Shown here in pieces: positions 17,068 to 29,000 of a stretch of DNA of 64,000 nucleotides (position 1 is the first letter of the stretch; each line of letters begins with the position of its first letter). A program made the position numbers and the translations under genes. The notes beneath the pieces were generated by a model. That model worked only from the letters and a program-made list of their open reading frames with translations, was not told the origin of the DNA and did not search any database. The stretch covers positions 1-64,000 of the forward strand of contig NZ_RAQO01000002.1 in NCBI RefSeq assembly GCF_003610775.1, in the 5' to 3' direction. The stretch comes from Alginatibacterium sediminis. GTDB taxonomy: Bacteria; Pseudomonadota; Gammaproteobacteria; Enterobacterales; Celerinatantimonadaceae.

Positions 17068-17340
17068 ATGGGATGGATGGCATGGACTCTACCCTCAGCA
17101 ATATTTTTTTCCACGATCGGCTGCATGTTGGTTGGTATGACGATCTGGGAATTACGTTCGCCTTCGATTTCTCGACGGGGGTTTATTCCCTTGGAGACAA
17201 GCCGTGGCGATAGACTTTTCATTAGCCTATTGAGTAGCGCATTTATTCATTTGGCTTTTGTTGGCTTCACCGACTTTTCCCTACTCGTGCCACTAACAAT
17301 CGCCATTATTTGGTTATTGATAGTCATGAAATGGGGTTAA
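17068..17340 (+). CDS. glpU: DUF2160 membrane protein GlpU
   Basis: A 90-residue protein with an N-terminal membrane segment (about 8-26), a polar middle with RRGFIPLETSRGDRLF, and two closely spaced segments near the C-terminus. This is the DUF2160 pattern, found almost only inside this transporter type. Its part in glycerol uptake is unknown. It starts eleven bases after glpQ and is 74 bases before glpV. Confidence 0.8.
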   Translation: MGWMAWTLPSAIFFSTIGCMLVGMTIWELRSPSISRRGFIPLETSRGDRLFISLLSSAFIHLAFVGFTDFSLLVPLTIAIIWLLIVMKWG

Positions 17341-17414
17341 GGAAATGAAGCACCAAACTAGCAGCCTTCATGCGGGAACGAGACTGCGCACTACACAATC
17401 ACAAGGATAGAATT

Positions 17415-19139
17415 ATGTTGAAACACCAAAAGCTGCAACTTCAGCTAAAACCGGTCGCGATGGCTTTGCTCATTGCCGGGTTTAGTCAAGCAGCGTTTGC
17501 CGATCAATACAGTGATGCGGCACAGCAATGGGCAAATGACGAATTTGTTCCATCAACACTTAGCCAAGCGCAGCAGCTTGAAGAACTACAATGGTTCATC
17601 GAAGCAGCTAAGCCCTATCGGGGCATGGAAATTAATGTCGCTTCAGAAACCATTACTACGCATGAGTATGAAGCAAAGACGCTTGCCAAAGCGTTTTTCG
17701 AAATTACCGGCATTAAGATTAATCATGACTTAATTCAAGAGGGCGATGTGGTTGAAAAGCTACAGACCCAAATGCAATCGGGTCGTAATATCTATGACGG
17801 CTATATCAATGATTCAGACTTGATCGGTACTCACTCGCGCTACGGACAAGTGGTTCCTATCTCAGACATGATGGCGGGAGACAGCAAAGACGTCACTTTG
17901 CCAACACTTGATATTGAAGACTTTATTGGTATCAGCTTCACAACTGGACAAGATGGTAAAATATACCAATTACCAGACCAACAATTTGCCAACCTATACT
18001 GGTTTAGAGCTGATTGGTTTGAGCGCGATGACCTTAAAGAAAAGTTCAAAATGGAGTACGGCTACGAGTTGGGTGTTCCTCTAAACTGGTCTGCCTATGA
18101 AGACATAGCAGAGTTCTTCTCAGAAAAAGTGAAAACCATTGATGGTCAAACTGTCTATGGTCACATGGACTACGGCAAGAAAGATCCTTCACTGGGATGG
18201 CGCTTTACTGATGCGTGGTTGTCTATGGCTGGTGCTGGCGACAAAGGTCTTCCAAACGGTCTTCCTGTGGATGAATGGGGTATCCGCGTAGAAGGTTGTC
18301 AACCGGTAGGTTCGAGCGTCAGTCGCGGCGGAGCAACCAACGGTCCAGCCGCCGTATTTGCAACCGCTAAATATGTTGAATGGCTGCAAAAATACGCCCC
18401 ACCTGAAGCGCAAGGCATGACCTTTGGTGAAGCAGGTCCAGTTCCTGCCCAAGGAAATGTCGCGCAACAGATATTTTGGTATACCGCATTTACAGCTGAT
18501 ATGACCAAGCCTGGACTACCAGTTGTGAACGAAGACGGAACACCAAAATGGCGTATGGCTCCATCGCCACGTGGCCCGTATTGGGAAGAAGGCATGAAAC
18601 TAGGCTATCAAGATGCTGGTTCTTGGACTTTCCTTAAATCAACACCATTGGATCGTCGTCAAGCTGCGTGGCTTTATGCACAATTTGTGGTCTCCAAAAC
18701 CGTCTCTTTGAAAAAGACATTGGTTGGTTTAACCCCAATTCGTGAGTCTGATATCAACTCGCAAGCAATGACTGACGCCGCGCCTAAACTAGGTGGACTG
18801 GTTGAGTTTTACCGCAGTGATGCACGCGTACAATGGACCCCAACCGGGACCAACGTACCTGATTATCCAAAACTGGCTCAGTTATGGTGGCAATATGTCG
18901 CAGAAGCTGCAAGTGGTGAGAAAACACCGCAGCAAGCAATGGATGGTTTAGCCGCCGCCCAAGATAAAGTTTTACAACGCTTAGAACGAAGTAAAGCTCA
19001 AGGTGCTTGTGGACCTAAACTCAACGAAGAGAAAGATCCTGAGTTTTGGCTTAGCCAAGCTGGCGCGCCTAAAGCCAAGCTTGCAAACGAAAAACCACAA
19101 GGCAAGACAATTGCCTATAGCGATATGTTCAGCAAATAG
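17415..19139 (+). CDS. glpV: Glycerol ABC transporter substrate-binding protein GlpV
   Basis: A 574-residue periplasmic binding protein, starting at 17415 with AAGGAT upstream. The signal peptide spans residues 1 to about 30, ending in SQAAFA before DQ. The mature part belongs to the large extracellular solute-binding family 1 group; ETITTHEYEAKTLAKAF and KLGYQDAGSWTFLKSTPLDR are recognisable family stretches. It delivers the ligand to GlpPQ. It is the last gene, as in rhizobial operons, and is followed by an intrinsic terminator. High expression relative to the permeases could come from an internal promoter, not identified. Confidence 0.85.
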   Translation: MLKHQKLQLQLKPVAMALLIAGFSQAAFADQYSDAAQQWANDEFVPSTLSQAQQLEELQWFIEAAKPYRGMEINVASETITTHEYEAKTLAKAFFEITGIKINHDLIQEGDVVEKLQTQMQSGRNIYDGYINDSDLIGTHSRYGQVVPISDMMAGDSKDVTLPTLDIEDFIGISFTTGQDGKIYQLPDQQFANLYWFRADWFERDDLKEKFKMEYGYELGVPLNWSAYEDIAEFFSEKVKTIDGQTVYGHMDYGKKDPSLGWRFTDAWLSMAGAGDKGLPNGLPVDEWGIRVEGCQPVGSSVSRGGATNGPAAVFATAKYVEWLQKYAPPEAQGMTFGEAGPVPAQGNVAQQIFWYTAFTADMTKPGLPVVNEDGTPKWRMAPSPRGPYWEEGMKLGYQDAGSWTFLKSTPLDRRQAAWLYAQFVVSKTVSLKKTLVGLTPIRESDINSQAMTDAAPKLGGLVEFYRSDARVQWTPTGTNVPDYPKLAQLWWQYVAEAASGEKTPQQAMDGLAAAQDKVLQRLERSKAQGACGPKLNEEKDPEFWLSQAGAPKAKLANEKPQGKTIAYSDMFSK

Positions 19140-19155
19140 ACTGATCTAAACGCAA

Positions 19156-19186
19156 CAAAAAGGGCCCGCAATGCGAGCCCTTTTTT
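19156..19186. terminator. Bidirectional intrinsic terminator between glpV and the DUF1338 gene
   Basis: AAAGGGCCCGC, loop AAT, GCGAGCCCTTT with one mismatch, followed by T residues on the + strand and preceded by A residues, so it can act in both directions between two convergent genes. Confidence 0.9.
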
Positions 19187-19202
19187 ATGAATCTAAATGA
19201 TA

Positions 19203-19994
19203 CTAACGCGCGTTGGTACTGCTAAATATTTGATCTGCGCTTGCGGCAACAAAGCCTTGATATAGCTTTCCACTGTCATTGGGATAACGACGCGCAAACT
19301 CATAAAAACAACTTGGGATCTCGTGCTCAGCATCGCTAAAACTGATTCTGGCTTCATCAGCAAGGGTTGCTGACTGCTCGAGTAATACCTCTGGCGAACC
19401 TTTGATCTCTCCACCTCCAACATTAAGTTGGTATCCAGCGGCTTTCAAGGCTGTGTTAACCTGCTCTAAGCTGTCGAAGTTTGGCAGTTGATTCACATTA
19501 ACAGTAAAGTGATTTGCTCTATAACCCCAGGCTGCAAACCATGCTGCATACTCACTTTCGTTCAACAAAGCCTGATAGTCCGTAAAGCTTATTTCCCAAG
19601 CTCTGCCTGACCAAAGCACACTCGGCTCACTCAAGCACTTTACATCAAAGTTTTGCAGCAGCTTAGCTAGCAATGCTTGAGTTTGCTCACTGAGTAAATC
19701 AACACAAAGTTCGCTGATAAATACTTTCGGAACCTTTGGGTCTGGGTGCAAGTAGTAATGCGCTCGCAGCTTTTTACTCTCAAAATGATAGGCATCAGCT
19801 TGCTTAAACCCAGCATCAATAAAATGCTGACCTAATACCGCCTCCCCCATACCAGGTAGGTTTAATGTGCGCAGAGCTATATGGTCATTTATTATTTCAT
19901 GACCATGACCTAAGAGCTGGTGAATTGCTTGCGCGCTTGGCGTCACCTTCAAATACTGATGCCATAGAGCATCAAAAATTTGTTGTTGCTGCAT
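19203..19994 (-). CDS. DUF1338 family protein (2-oxoadipate dioxygenase/decarboxylase family)
   Basis: A 263-residue protein with GGAGG before its ATG. DUF1338 is now linked to HglS-type 2-oxoadipate dioxygenase/decarboxylases, iron(II) enzymes with a vicinal-oxygen-chelate-like fold. The usual ligands are visible: His in INDHIALRTL (near residue 37), His in YRANHFTVNVN (near 166) and Glu in SCFYEFARRYP (near 244). Length is short compared with HglS but normal for the ast-linked type. It follows astD on the same strand by 82 bases, so it probably joins the arginine/succinylglutamate pathway; the substrate there is unknown. Confidence 0.8.
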   Translation of the reverse strand: MQQQQIFDALWHQYLKVTPSAQAIHQLLGHGHEIINDHIALRTLNLPGMGEAVLGQHFIDAGFKQADAYHFESKKLRAHYYLHPDPKVPKVFISELCVDLLSEQTQALLAKLLQNFDVKCLSEPSVLWSGRAWEISFTDYQALLNESEYAAWFAAWGYRANHFTVNVNQLPNFDSLEQVNTALKAAGYQLNVGGGEIKGSPEVLLEQSATLADEARISFSDAEHEIPSCFYEFARRYPNDSGKLYQGFVAASADQIFSSTNAR

Positions 19995-20076
19995 CCTTGC
20001 CTCCGATGTTGCTGTGATTCCGATGAGTAAGGTAGCTCGGGTTAAACGAGCTTAGTTACCCCTCCAAAAACTGAAC

Positions 20077-21546
20077 TCAAAACTTCAATCCCGGGCTTAA
20101 TGTACTTGGTAGTTCGCAGCGCTCAGCTTCCATCGATGCAACCGGATAGGCACAATAGTCAGCGGCATAAAGCGCACTAGCACGATGATTGCCAGAAGCC
20201 CCAACGCCCCCAAAAGGAGCTGCGCTAGACGCGCCAGTGATGGGTTTATTCCAGTTTACAATGCCAGCTCGACTGCGGGCTAGGAAGTCGTTCCAATGCA
20301 ACTCGCTATCACTAATTAGCCCAGCAGACAAACCAAAACGAGTATTGTTAGCGATGTGAATTGCTTGATCCCAGTCTTGGTAGCGGATCACTTGCAGTAA
20401 GGGCCCAAAGTACTCTTCGTCTGGTAAGTCTTGAATATCGCTTACTTCTAAGATACCCGGCGAAACAAAGCCAGTACGTTGGTCGAGATGCCGCAGTTCA
20501 ACAATAACCTTTGCCCCCAATTCTACAAGGTTCTGCTGGGCAGCGACCATACCCTGCGCGGCTTTTACGCTTATCATAGAGCCGATAAATGGCTGCTCAG
20601 GCGCGTCGTAATGTCCTAATTCAATCTTACTGGTTAACTCTTGCAAGCGTTGTAGCAGCTTATCGCCCCACTCACCACTTGGCAGGAGCAGACGACGAGC
20701 ACAAGTACAGCGTTGCCCAGCCGACACAAAGGCACTTTGAATAATGTCATGAACCGCCGCGTCGATATCGCCAACTTCTTCCACAAGCATCGGGTTATTT
20801 CCACCCATTTCAAGTGCCAGGATTTTCCCTGGTTGGCTAGCATATTGCTCATGCAAAATGTGGCCTGTATTAGAGCTCCCGGTAAAGAAAAGTCCATCAA
20901 TGTCAGCATGACTTGCTAGCGCTTTACCGGTCTCAATTTCGCCTTGAACCAAGTTAAGAACCCCCTTGGGGATGCCAGCTTCTTGCCACAGCTTCACGAC
21001 CATTTCGGAAGTCATTGGTGTGAGCTCAGAAGGTTTCAAAACGACTGCGTTTCCGGCAATTAAAGCCGGTACGATATGTCCATTTGGCAAGTGCCCTGGA
21101 AAATTATAAGGACCAAAAATGGCCACAACACCATGTGGCTTATGACGCAATACGGCTTTGGCTATAGGCAGCTGGTTGCTTTGCTCGCCTGTGCGCTCAA
21201 AGTAGGCTTTTTCGGAAATCGCTATTTTGCCAATCATGGCTGCTATTTCAGTTCGCGTTTCCCAAAGCGGCTTTCCGGTTTCGCGAGAAATACATAAAGC
21301 TAAGGCTTCTTTATCACGCGTTAGTAATTCGGCAAACGATTTACATACTGCAACGCGCTGTTCAACGCCCATCTGAAACCATGCAAACTGCGCATTTCGC
21401 GCAGCTTTTACAGCCGCATCCACTTGCTGTGCATCGGCTGCATGGCTCGACCAACAACTCTCATTTTTAGCGGGATCGATAGAGTCAAATTTTGCAGCAG
21501 AGCCTGCTAGCCATTGCCCATCAATAAATAATCCTTGTGCACTCAT
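20077..21546 (-). CDS. astD: Succinylglutamate-semialdehyde dehydrogenase AstD
   Basis: A 489-residue NAD-dependent aldehyde dehydrogenase, fourth step of arginine succinyltransferase catabolism. The nucleotide-binding FFTGSSNTG, general base in [10 protein letters not shown], and catalytic cysteine in [11 protein letters not shown] are all present, and the N-terminal [11 protein letters not shown] with [20 protein letters not shown] is characteristic of AstD. AAGGATTTAGC precedes the ATG. It follows astA by nine bases. The clear context of astC and astA supports the substrate. Confidence 0.94.
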   Translation of the reverse strand: MSAQGLFIDGQWLAGSAAKFDSIDPAKNESCWSSHAADAQQVDAAVKAARNAQFAWFQMGVEQRVAVCKSFAELLTRDKEALALCISRETGKPLWETRTEIAAMIGKIAISEKAYFERTGEQSNQLPIAKAVLRHKPHGVVAIFGPYNFPGHLPNGHIVPALIAGNAVVLKPSELTPMTSEMVVKLWQEAGIPKGVLNLVQGEIETGKALASHADIDGLFFTGSSNTGHILHEQYASQPGKILALEMGGNNPMLVEEVGDIDAAVHDIIQSAFVSAGQRCTCARRLLLPSGEWGDKLLQRLQELTSKIELGHYDAPEQPFIGSMISVKAAQGMVAAQQNLVELGAKVIVELRHLDQRTGFVSPGILEVSDIQDLPDEEYFGPLLQVIRYQDWDQAIHIANNTRFGLSAGLISDSELHWNDFLARSRAGIVNWNKPITGASSAAPFGGVGASGNHRASALYAADYCAYPVASMEAERCELPSTLSPGLKF

Positions 21547-21555
21547 GCTAAATCC

Positions 21556-22590
21556 TTATTCGTGTTCATCATGGCGCAATGCGCCGCAGCGAAGCTCATC
21601 GCCTTCGTTAACTTGTAATATCGCTGCTGTATGAGCATCGATGATAATGGTTTGTTCAAACTCGTCGCTGATGACTTTAGCGCAACAAGCGCGAAAATCT
21701 TCTACCTTGGTATTACTAACCAACTGATCTTCACCTTTCTCAATGTTGCCAATGATCACCTTCAGCAGACGCGAGTTTCGAATAGATTTAATTCGGGAGA
21801 AAGAGCTCTGAACGGTAGGCCCCGCGTCAAAAATGTCGACATAGCCATGTTTGTCAAAACCTTCGGCTTCGAGTAAACGCAGAGCTGGTCGGGTTTTTTC
21901 ATGGACTTCACCAATCACCGCTTGCGCCTCTTTACTCAGTAGACTGACGTAGATAGGGTATTTAGGCATGAGTTCTGCAATAAACTCTTTTTTACCAACA
22001 CCGGTTAAATAGTCCGCCGTTGGAAAGTCGACACTAAAGAAGTGCTCCTGCAACCACTCCCAAAACGGAGAGCTGCCCTGTTCATCCGATACACCTCTCA
22101 TTTCAGCTATTACAATATCGTCGAAACGATGCTTGTGCTGCGCCATGAACAAAAAGCGAACTTTGGATAACAAGCGCCCATTCACTCCTTCACGGTGAGA
22201 CTCGCGTAGAAATAAAGTACACAACTCGGATACGCCAGTGTAGTCATTGGTTAGGGTTAAGGTATCTACCACATTGTAGACATCTAAGCTTTTGGATGCA
22301 TGTACAACTTTACCCAAATGATAGGTATAAAAAGGAGATGCCAAGCCAACGGAGGCATCAATTGCAGTTGTACCTACCACTTCTCCCGTTTCGCTATCCT
22401 CAGCCACCATTAGATAACTTTGATCGCCAGCCGTTTTAGCATCGCCAGCAAATGATTTTATAGAATGGTTAATTTTTTCGCGTAGTAGTGGCTCATCAAC
22501 GGGCAATGAAGTGAAACCCACACCGGACTCCACGGACATCTGTAACAAGGCTTGAAAGTCTTTACTTTGAATGGGTCGAATAAACAACAT
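21556..22590 (-). CDS. astA: Arginine N-succinyltransferase AstA
   Basis: A 344-residue acyltransferase that transfers succinyl from succinyl-CoA to arginine, first committed step. The start at 22590 (MLFIRPIQSKDF) is preferred because GGAG is eight bases upstream and the family begins this way; an ATG six bases earlier sits on the ribosome binding site. Family stretches include LFLRESHREGVNGRLLSK, IAEMRGVSDEQGSSPFWEW and FFSVDFPTADYL. It lies between astC (170 bases upstream, with a hairpin between) and astD. Some bacteria have two paralogous subunits (AruF/AruG); only one is here. Confidence 0.93.
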   Translation of the reverse strand: MLFIRPIQSKDFQALLQMSVESGVGFTSLPVDEPLLREKINHSIKSFAGDAKTAGDQSYLMVAEDSETGEVVGTTAIDASVGLASPFYTYHLGKVVHASKSLDVYNVVDTLTLTNDYTGVSELCTLFLRESHREGVNGRLLSKVRFLFMAQHKHRFDDIVIAEMRGVSDEQGSSPFWEWLQEHFFSVDFPTADYLTGVGKKEFIAELMPKYPIYVSLLSKEAQAVIGEVHEKTRPALRLLEAEGFDKHGYVDIFDAGPTVQSSFSRIKSIRNSRLLKVIIGNIEKGEDQLVSNTKVEDFRACCAKVISDEFEQTIIIDAHTAAILQVNEGDELRCGALRHDEHE

Positions 22591-22716
22591 CGCCATATCT
22601 CCCTATCTGAAGCACAATCCCTCGTAGCAGCCAAGATATGCTGTTTATTGCTACTAGGGTTTTGTCAAAACGCAATTCAATATGAAATCACGTCAATGCT
22701 ATAGTACTGATTAGAA

Positions 22717-22739
22717 CAAAGGGCCACACAGGCCCTTTG
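22717..22739 (-). terminator. Hairpin between astC and astA
   Basis: CAAAGGGCC, loop of five, GGCCCTTTG: a perfect nine-pair stem 22 bases after the astC stop. On the transcribed strand only two T follow directly, so it may be a partial terminator that lowers astAD expression relative to astC. Confidence 0.55.
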
Positions 22740-22760
22740 GTTTATTAGTTTCTTTGGAAT

Positions 22761-24008
<1,248 letters not shown>

Positions 24009-24228
24009 CTAACGATTTTGTTCAGCAAGGGATAATCTCTACTTTATCCTTTAATCCGAATCATTATGCAAGTTAAAATTTTGTAATAACATCTTTGCAT
24101 TTTATAACATCTATAGCTTAGCATACCGAAACTGCTTTATTAATCAGTGGATCAAGGGGAAGCGAAACCAAGTCTTAGTGCATATCTCTGGAAATAATTG
24201 GAATAACGACTCGAAAAACTCGACTCTT

Positions 24229-24272
24229 TATGAATTGTTATGCCAAATTATTCATCAATTCTTGTGAATAGT
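24229..24272 (-). promoter_or_regulatory. Cluster of ArgR-box-like half-sites upstream of astC
   Basis: Within the 397-base gap between astC and pabA, the + strand shows TGAAT near 24231, ATTCA near 24250 and TGAATA near 24265, the arms of ArgR boxes (TGAAT-N4-ATTCA), but no box is complete. The position about 260-300 bases before astC is plausible. Nothing else was recognised in the rest of the gap, which is AT-rich and has a short hairpin (24348-24366) ending at the pabA stop. Confidence 0.35.
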
Positions 24273-24366
24273 TACGCGTTTATTGTTCATATCAAGATTA
24301 ATTGGGGTTTTATGAACTAGAAACAACCAAGGGCGGGAAATTACACCAGAGTAAGTAGATTACTCT

Positions 24367-24930
24367 TTAAGAAGCTAAAAATGTCTTCAATAGATCTAAA
24401 CCGTACTCACTCAAAATGCTTTCTGGATGAAATTGGACACCTTGGATTGGTAGGTCTCTATGGCGTAAGCCCATGATTTCTCCTGTGTCGCTGCGCGCTG
24501 TAACTTCTAAACACTCAGGCAAGCTCGTCTCATCAACAATTAGAGAATGATAGCGGGTGACCTTAAACGGGCTTTCTAGCCCTTGAAACACACCTATTTG
24601 CTGATGATGTACGGGCCTGACTTTACCGTGTAAAGGAGCATTCGCTCGAACAATTTTGGCACCAAAGTACTGCGCGATACACTGATGCCCAAGACAAACA
24701 CCTAATATCGGTACTTGGTTTTTAAACTGATCAATGACAGAAAGCGATATGCCGGCCTCATCGGGACTGCACGGACCAGGGGATATAACAATAGAACTCG
24801 GTGCCATAGCTTCAATTTGTTCAATACTAACCGCATCGTTACGCAACACTTCAATATCTTGCCCTAGCTGTGCAAAATACTGACTTAGGTTATAGGTGAA
24901 CGAGTCATAGTTATCGATGATGAGTAGCAT
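24367..24930 (-). CDS. pabA: Aminodeoxychorismate/anthranilate synthase glutamine amidotransferase subunit
   Basis: A 187-residue class I glutamine amidotransferase: [15 protein letters not shown] at the start, [12 protein letters not shown], the catalytic cysteine in [16 protein letters not shown] and the catalytic His-x-Glu in [14 protein letters not shown]. It supplies ammonia for aminodeoxychorismate (folate) or anthranilate (tryptophan) synthesis. No trpE or pabB is next to it; the position just upstream of astC/argD in Alteromonadales and enteric bacteria points to PabA, though such proteins can serve both enzymes. Confidence 0.88.
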   Translation of the reverse strand: MLLIIDNYDSFTYNLSQYFAQLGQDIEVLRNDAVSIEQIEAMAPSSIVISPGPCSPDEAGISLSVIDQFKNQVPILGVCLGHQCIAQYFGAKIVRANAPLHGKVRPVHHQQIGVFQGLESPFKVTRYHSLIVDETSLPECLEVTARSDTGEIMGLRHRDLPIQGVQFHPESILSEYGLDLLKTFLAS

Positions 24931-24979
24931 AGTAGGTATTAGATCTATGGTTGAAAGTGGTGTTTAGACGAAAACAGAT

Positions 24980-25009
24980 ACTACAGTAATCGAGACGACT
25001 TACTGTAGT
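24980..25009. repeat. Inverted repeat ACTACAGTAA-N10-TTACTGTAGT
   Basis: A perfect ten-base inverted repeat 50 bases upstream of pabA and 42 bases after the HD-GYP gene stop. There is no T-run on either side. It may be an operator for pabA or a weak terminator for the two-component operon. Confidence 0.5.
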
Positions 25010-25050
25010 TAAATATAAGGCTGATTTTCAAGACAACGCTCGATTACGGT

Positions 25051-26076
25051 TTAAGTTTTAAGTTCTGGGAAACGGGCTCGTAATTCTAATATTTTATCCA
25101 TGATACTCTCAAACACCTCGACAACATCAGGATCAAAATGAGTGCCGGCATCTTGAGAAATAACACTACATGCTTTTTCGATGCTCCAAGCCTCTTTGTA
25201 AGGTCTAGCAGTGGTCAAGGCGTCAAACACATCAGCGACCGCTACTATTCGAGCAGATAAAGGAATTTCTTCACCTTTTAATCCTTGTGGGTAGCCACTG
25301 CCATCCCATTTTTCGTGGTGGGTTAAGGCTATATCGTGAGCCATGCGCATAAGTTCGCTTTCGTCACCGGAAAGAATATCTGCTCCAAAGCGAGGGTGTT
25401 GTTTCATCGTTTCCCATTCGTCGCCATCAAGCTTGCCTGGTTTTTTCAGTATCGCATCTTCAATACCAATTTTACCGAGGTCATGCATAGGCGAAGCATT
25501 TAGAAGTCGATCGCACCATATTTTATCCAAACCCATTGCCAGCGCGATTGCCTGTGAATAATGACTCATCCGCAAAACATGCATGCCAGTTTCGTTGTCT
25601 TTATACTCAGCGGAGCGCCCAAGACGTTGTATTACCGACAAGCGGGTCTGATTTATCTCTTGGGTTTTCTCGGTAACTTGCCTGAACAACTCTAAACTTT
25701 GATTGTAGAGCGCCAAATGAGTACGCACTCTTGCTTGAACTAAGCTGGCATTAATTGGTTTAGCAATATAATCGACAGCTCCTAAATCCAAACCTCGAGT
25801 CTCATCTTCGACACTAATTTTTGCGGTCACAAAAATCACTGGGATATTCGAGGTTTTCGGATTGTTTTTTAAGCGCGCAATTACTTCATAGCCATCCATC
25901 TCAGGCATCATAATATCAAGTAAAATCAAGTCCGGCTTATTCGCCTGATTGGCTATCTCCAGCGCTTTTTCACCGCGCGTTGCCATTTTGACATTATAAT
26001 CTGGCCGCAAAATTGTACTCAATACATTGATATTAACCGGATTGTCATCCACAACTAAAATCAGTGCTTTTTCCAT
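25051..26076 (-). CDS. Response regulator with HD-GYP c-di-GMP phosphodiesterase domain
   Basis: A 341-residue two-domain protein. The receiver (1 to about 120) has the acidic pocket VVDD, the phospho-acceptor in LILLDIMMPEMDG and the lysine in DYIAKPI. The HD-GYP domain (about 150-335) has the HD of MHDLGKIGIEDAILKKPG, ALTHHEKWDGSGYPQGLKG with HH and GYP, and VADVFDALTTARPYK. All motifs for c-di-GMP hydrolysis are present. It starts twelve bases after the hybrid kinase stop and is surely its output partner in the same operon, fed through the kinase's phosphotransfer domain. Confidence 0.92.
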   Translation of the reverse strand: MEKALILVVDDNPVNINVLSTILRPDYNVKMATRGEKALEIANQANKPDLILLDIMMPEMDGYEVIARLKNNPKTSNIPVIFVTAKISVEDETRGLDLGAVDYIAKPINASLVQARVRTHLALYNQSLELFRQVTEKTQEINQTRLSVIQRLGRSAEYKDNETGMHVLRMSHYSQAIALAMGLDKIWCDRLLNASPMHDLGKIGIEDAILKKPGKLDGDEWETMKQHPRFGADILSGDESELMRMAHDIALTHHEKWDGSGYPQGLKGEEIPLSARIVAVADVFDALTTARPYKEAWSIEKACSVISQDAGTHFDPDVVEVFESIMDKILELRARFPELKT

Positions 26077-26088
26077 CGAGCCTATTCC

Positions 26089-29000
26089 TTATTTTAAATT
26101 GGCAATTGGTATGCTCAGTGCTTCGAGAGCATCATCAAATTCAAACATATCTATTTTACTTGCCACTTTGTCGATGGCTGCACGAGTATTAGCCTCGAGA
26201 TCCATATCAAGCATTATGGCAATCGTATCTGTTGCAGCAGTATCATATTCGGTCAGCTGCTCCTGGAGGGTCTTCAACAGCGACTGTATTTCTTGATTAT
26301 CAAGACCAATTTGAGCGCTGCTGGCACGCTTTTGGGGTCTTTGGTCTTGATCTAAATAGTCGCTGATTTGACTAAGAACCAAGGATAGCTGTTCATCAAT
26401 TTGATCCACAATCGCTGATTCTATAGTACTGCTATCGTTTTCTATTCGACTGGCAAGATCTTGAACCTGTCTGGCGCCAATACTACCGCTAGCTCCTTTC
26501 AAGGTATGTGCAACTCGCTTAAGATCGTCGATATCCTGTTCCTGGTAGGCCGTCTTTAACAAGCCAATAGTATGCTCGTTACTATCCAAAAACTGCCCCA
26601 AAAGCTTGTGATATAGACGGCTGTCATTATTCACTTGCTGCAACGCTTGCTTGGTATCGAGTAAACTTAAAGCTGCGAAATTAAATTGATGCTCTAGCTG
26701 ACTGTCACTTTGAGTTGACGACACACTTTGCTGGCGTTCAGGCTTAACTTGAACTAGCTTGGTGAGCGTCTTAAACAAATCTTTTATGTTAATCGGTTTA
26801 CCGATATGACCCGACATGCCTGCCTGCTGCGCATTTTCCAAGTCGCTTGTCATTACATTAGCTGTCATTGCAATAATTGGTAATTGCTTGAATTGAGGCA
26901 AAGCTCTGAGATGACGTGTTGCCGTATAACCATCCATCACAGGCATCTGTACATCCATCAGCACTGCATCAAAGTCCGAGTCTAAAGTAAGCTGGTCAAT
27001 TGCTTCTCGACCATTGTTGGCAATCTCTACCTGCAAGCCATTGTGACTTAATATGTCTTTTGCCAACTCTTGGTTGAACTCGTTGTCTTCAACTAATAGT
27101 ATTTTTGCACCCTGCAAACTCTCTGTTTCAAGCTTATCTCGGGCTTTAGGTTTTAAACCCACCGCGCCATCTTTCTGCCCCAAAGCTGCCATTATACTAT
27201 CGACTAAACTTGAGGCAGTTACAGGTTTACTAAGTACACCTTGAGGTTCAACGTCCTTCGATTGGGCTTCAACTAAAGCTTCGTCACGTCCGTGCGCAGT
27301 TACCATCACCACTGAAGGGCTAGTTTGTCCAAATCGCTCTTGCAGCAGTCGAATACAATCAATGCCATCAACCGTGGGCATTTTCCAATCCATAAACACT
27401 AAATCATAAGCCAGATTATCATTCGACGACTGCTCGACAGCAGTTAAAGCTTCTTGAGCATTGGCCGCAAGGTCAATATGGCCAACCCCGATATTGCTTA
27501 GCATTTGCTCAAGGATCTCTCGCGCGGAAGAATTGTCATCTACAACTAGTAAACGAAGATCAGAGAAACTAAGTTGACGTTTAACTTTAGGCGCTTGTAC
27601 TTGCTCTTGTACCTTTGCGCTGATACTAAACCAAAACAAACTACCCACTCCAGCTTCGCTTTCAACGCCGATTTCTCCCCCCATCATTTCAGCTAAGGTT
27701 TTGCTAATGCTCAAACCTAAACCGGTACCCCCATACTTACGCGTGGTTGAACTGTCGGCTTGCGAAAATGCTTTAAACAAATTTTGAATTTGCTCCTGAC
27801 TCATTCCTATACCGCTATCTTGAACCTCAAAGCGCAATTGAGAAATGTTTTCGTGGATACTGGTTTGTTTAATTCGAATGATAATTTCACCATCACTAGT
27901 GAACTTAATCGCATTATTGAGAAGGTTCAAAACAATTTGACCGACTCGCAGCGGGTCTCCTATTAAAGAGCTGTTGATTTTAGGGTCAATATCCAACAGC
28001 AGCTCAATACCATTTTCTTCGGCTTTGAGACTCACTGTACTAATAATGTGGTCCAATACCTCTTCGAGCTCAAAAGGGATGTTTTCCAAACTTAGTTTTC
28101 CGGCTTCAATTTTCGATACATCTAAAATATCGTTAATGATGCCGAGTAAAGATTCGGCGCTGCGATGAACTTTATCGATGTAATTTCGCTGTTTATGGTT
28201 TAAGTCCGTTTCTAAGGCCAAGTAGGACATACCTATAATCGCATTCATTGGAGTGCGAATTTCGTGACTCATATTGGCCAAGAAGTCACTTTTGGCGCGA
28301 GAAGCCAACTCAGCTTGCTCTTTAGCTTGTGCGAGTTCTACCTCCATGTTTTTACGCGCTGTGATATCACGAGCCACGCCAACAACGCCAACTACCTCGT
28401 TATCAATACTCCGGATTGGACTGTGAATAGTGTCAAACATCTTGACCTCACCTACGTGATTCACGAGTTCGTATTCGGAGGTATGACTTCGGTCATCTTG
28501 GATAGCCTTAGCCTCTAATGTTTTACTAACTTGCTCAAGCTCTGTGAAGCCTAACTCTTGGTCAGTTTTTCCAACTAAGGGTAACAAGGTTGGATCAATC
28601 CACTGTGTATAGCTTTGATTATGCCCCAAATATTGACCCTGCTTATTTTTGTAGTAAACGAGATCTGGCAAGCTATTTAGCAGCGACGACAGTAAGGCTT
28701 TCTCTTCATGTAGCTCTTGGGTTCTACTAGCAACTCGAGCCTCAAGCTCATCGCGAGATTCACTCAAACGCTTAGTCGCCCTTCGCCCAAGGTTTAACGT
28801 AAACATCACTGAAACGGCGCAAAACAGAATAATCACCACAGCTAATGTCAACGTACCTACTCGTACTCGGTTATAACCGATAAGAGACTCATTCAAATCG
28901 ATCTCAGAAGCAATTCCAACTTGTAATTCTTTACTCCAATTCCATGCACCCATCACTTCTACGCCTCGATAGTCACGGTAGGGATCTTGTGAAAAACCTG

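Noticed and set aside
17068-17340. Treating the short frame between glpQ and glpV as spurious
   Set aside because: It has the DUF2160 pattern with membrane segments and the expected operon position, so it was kept as a gene.
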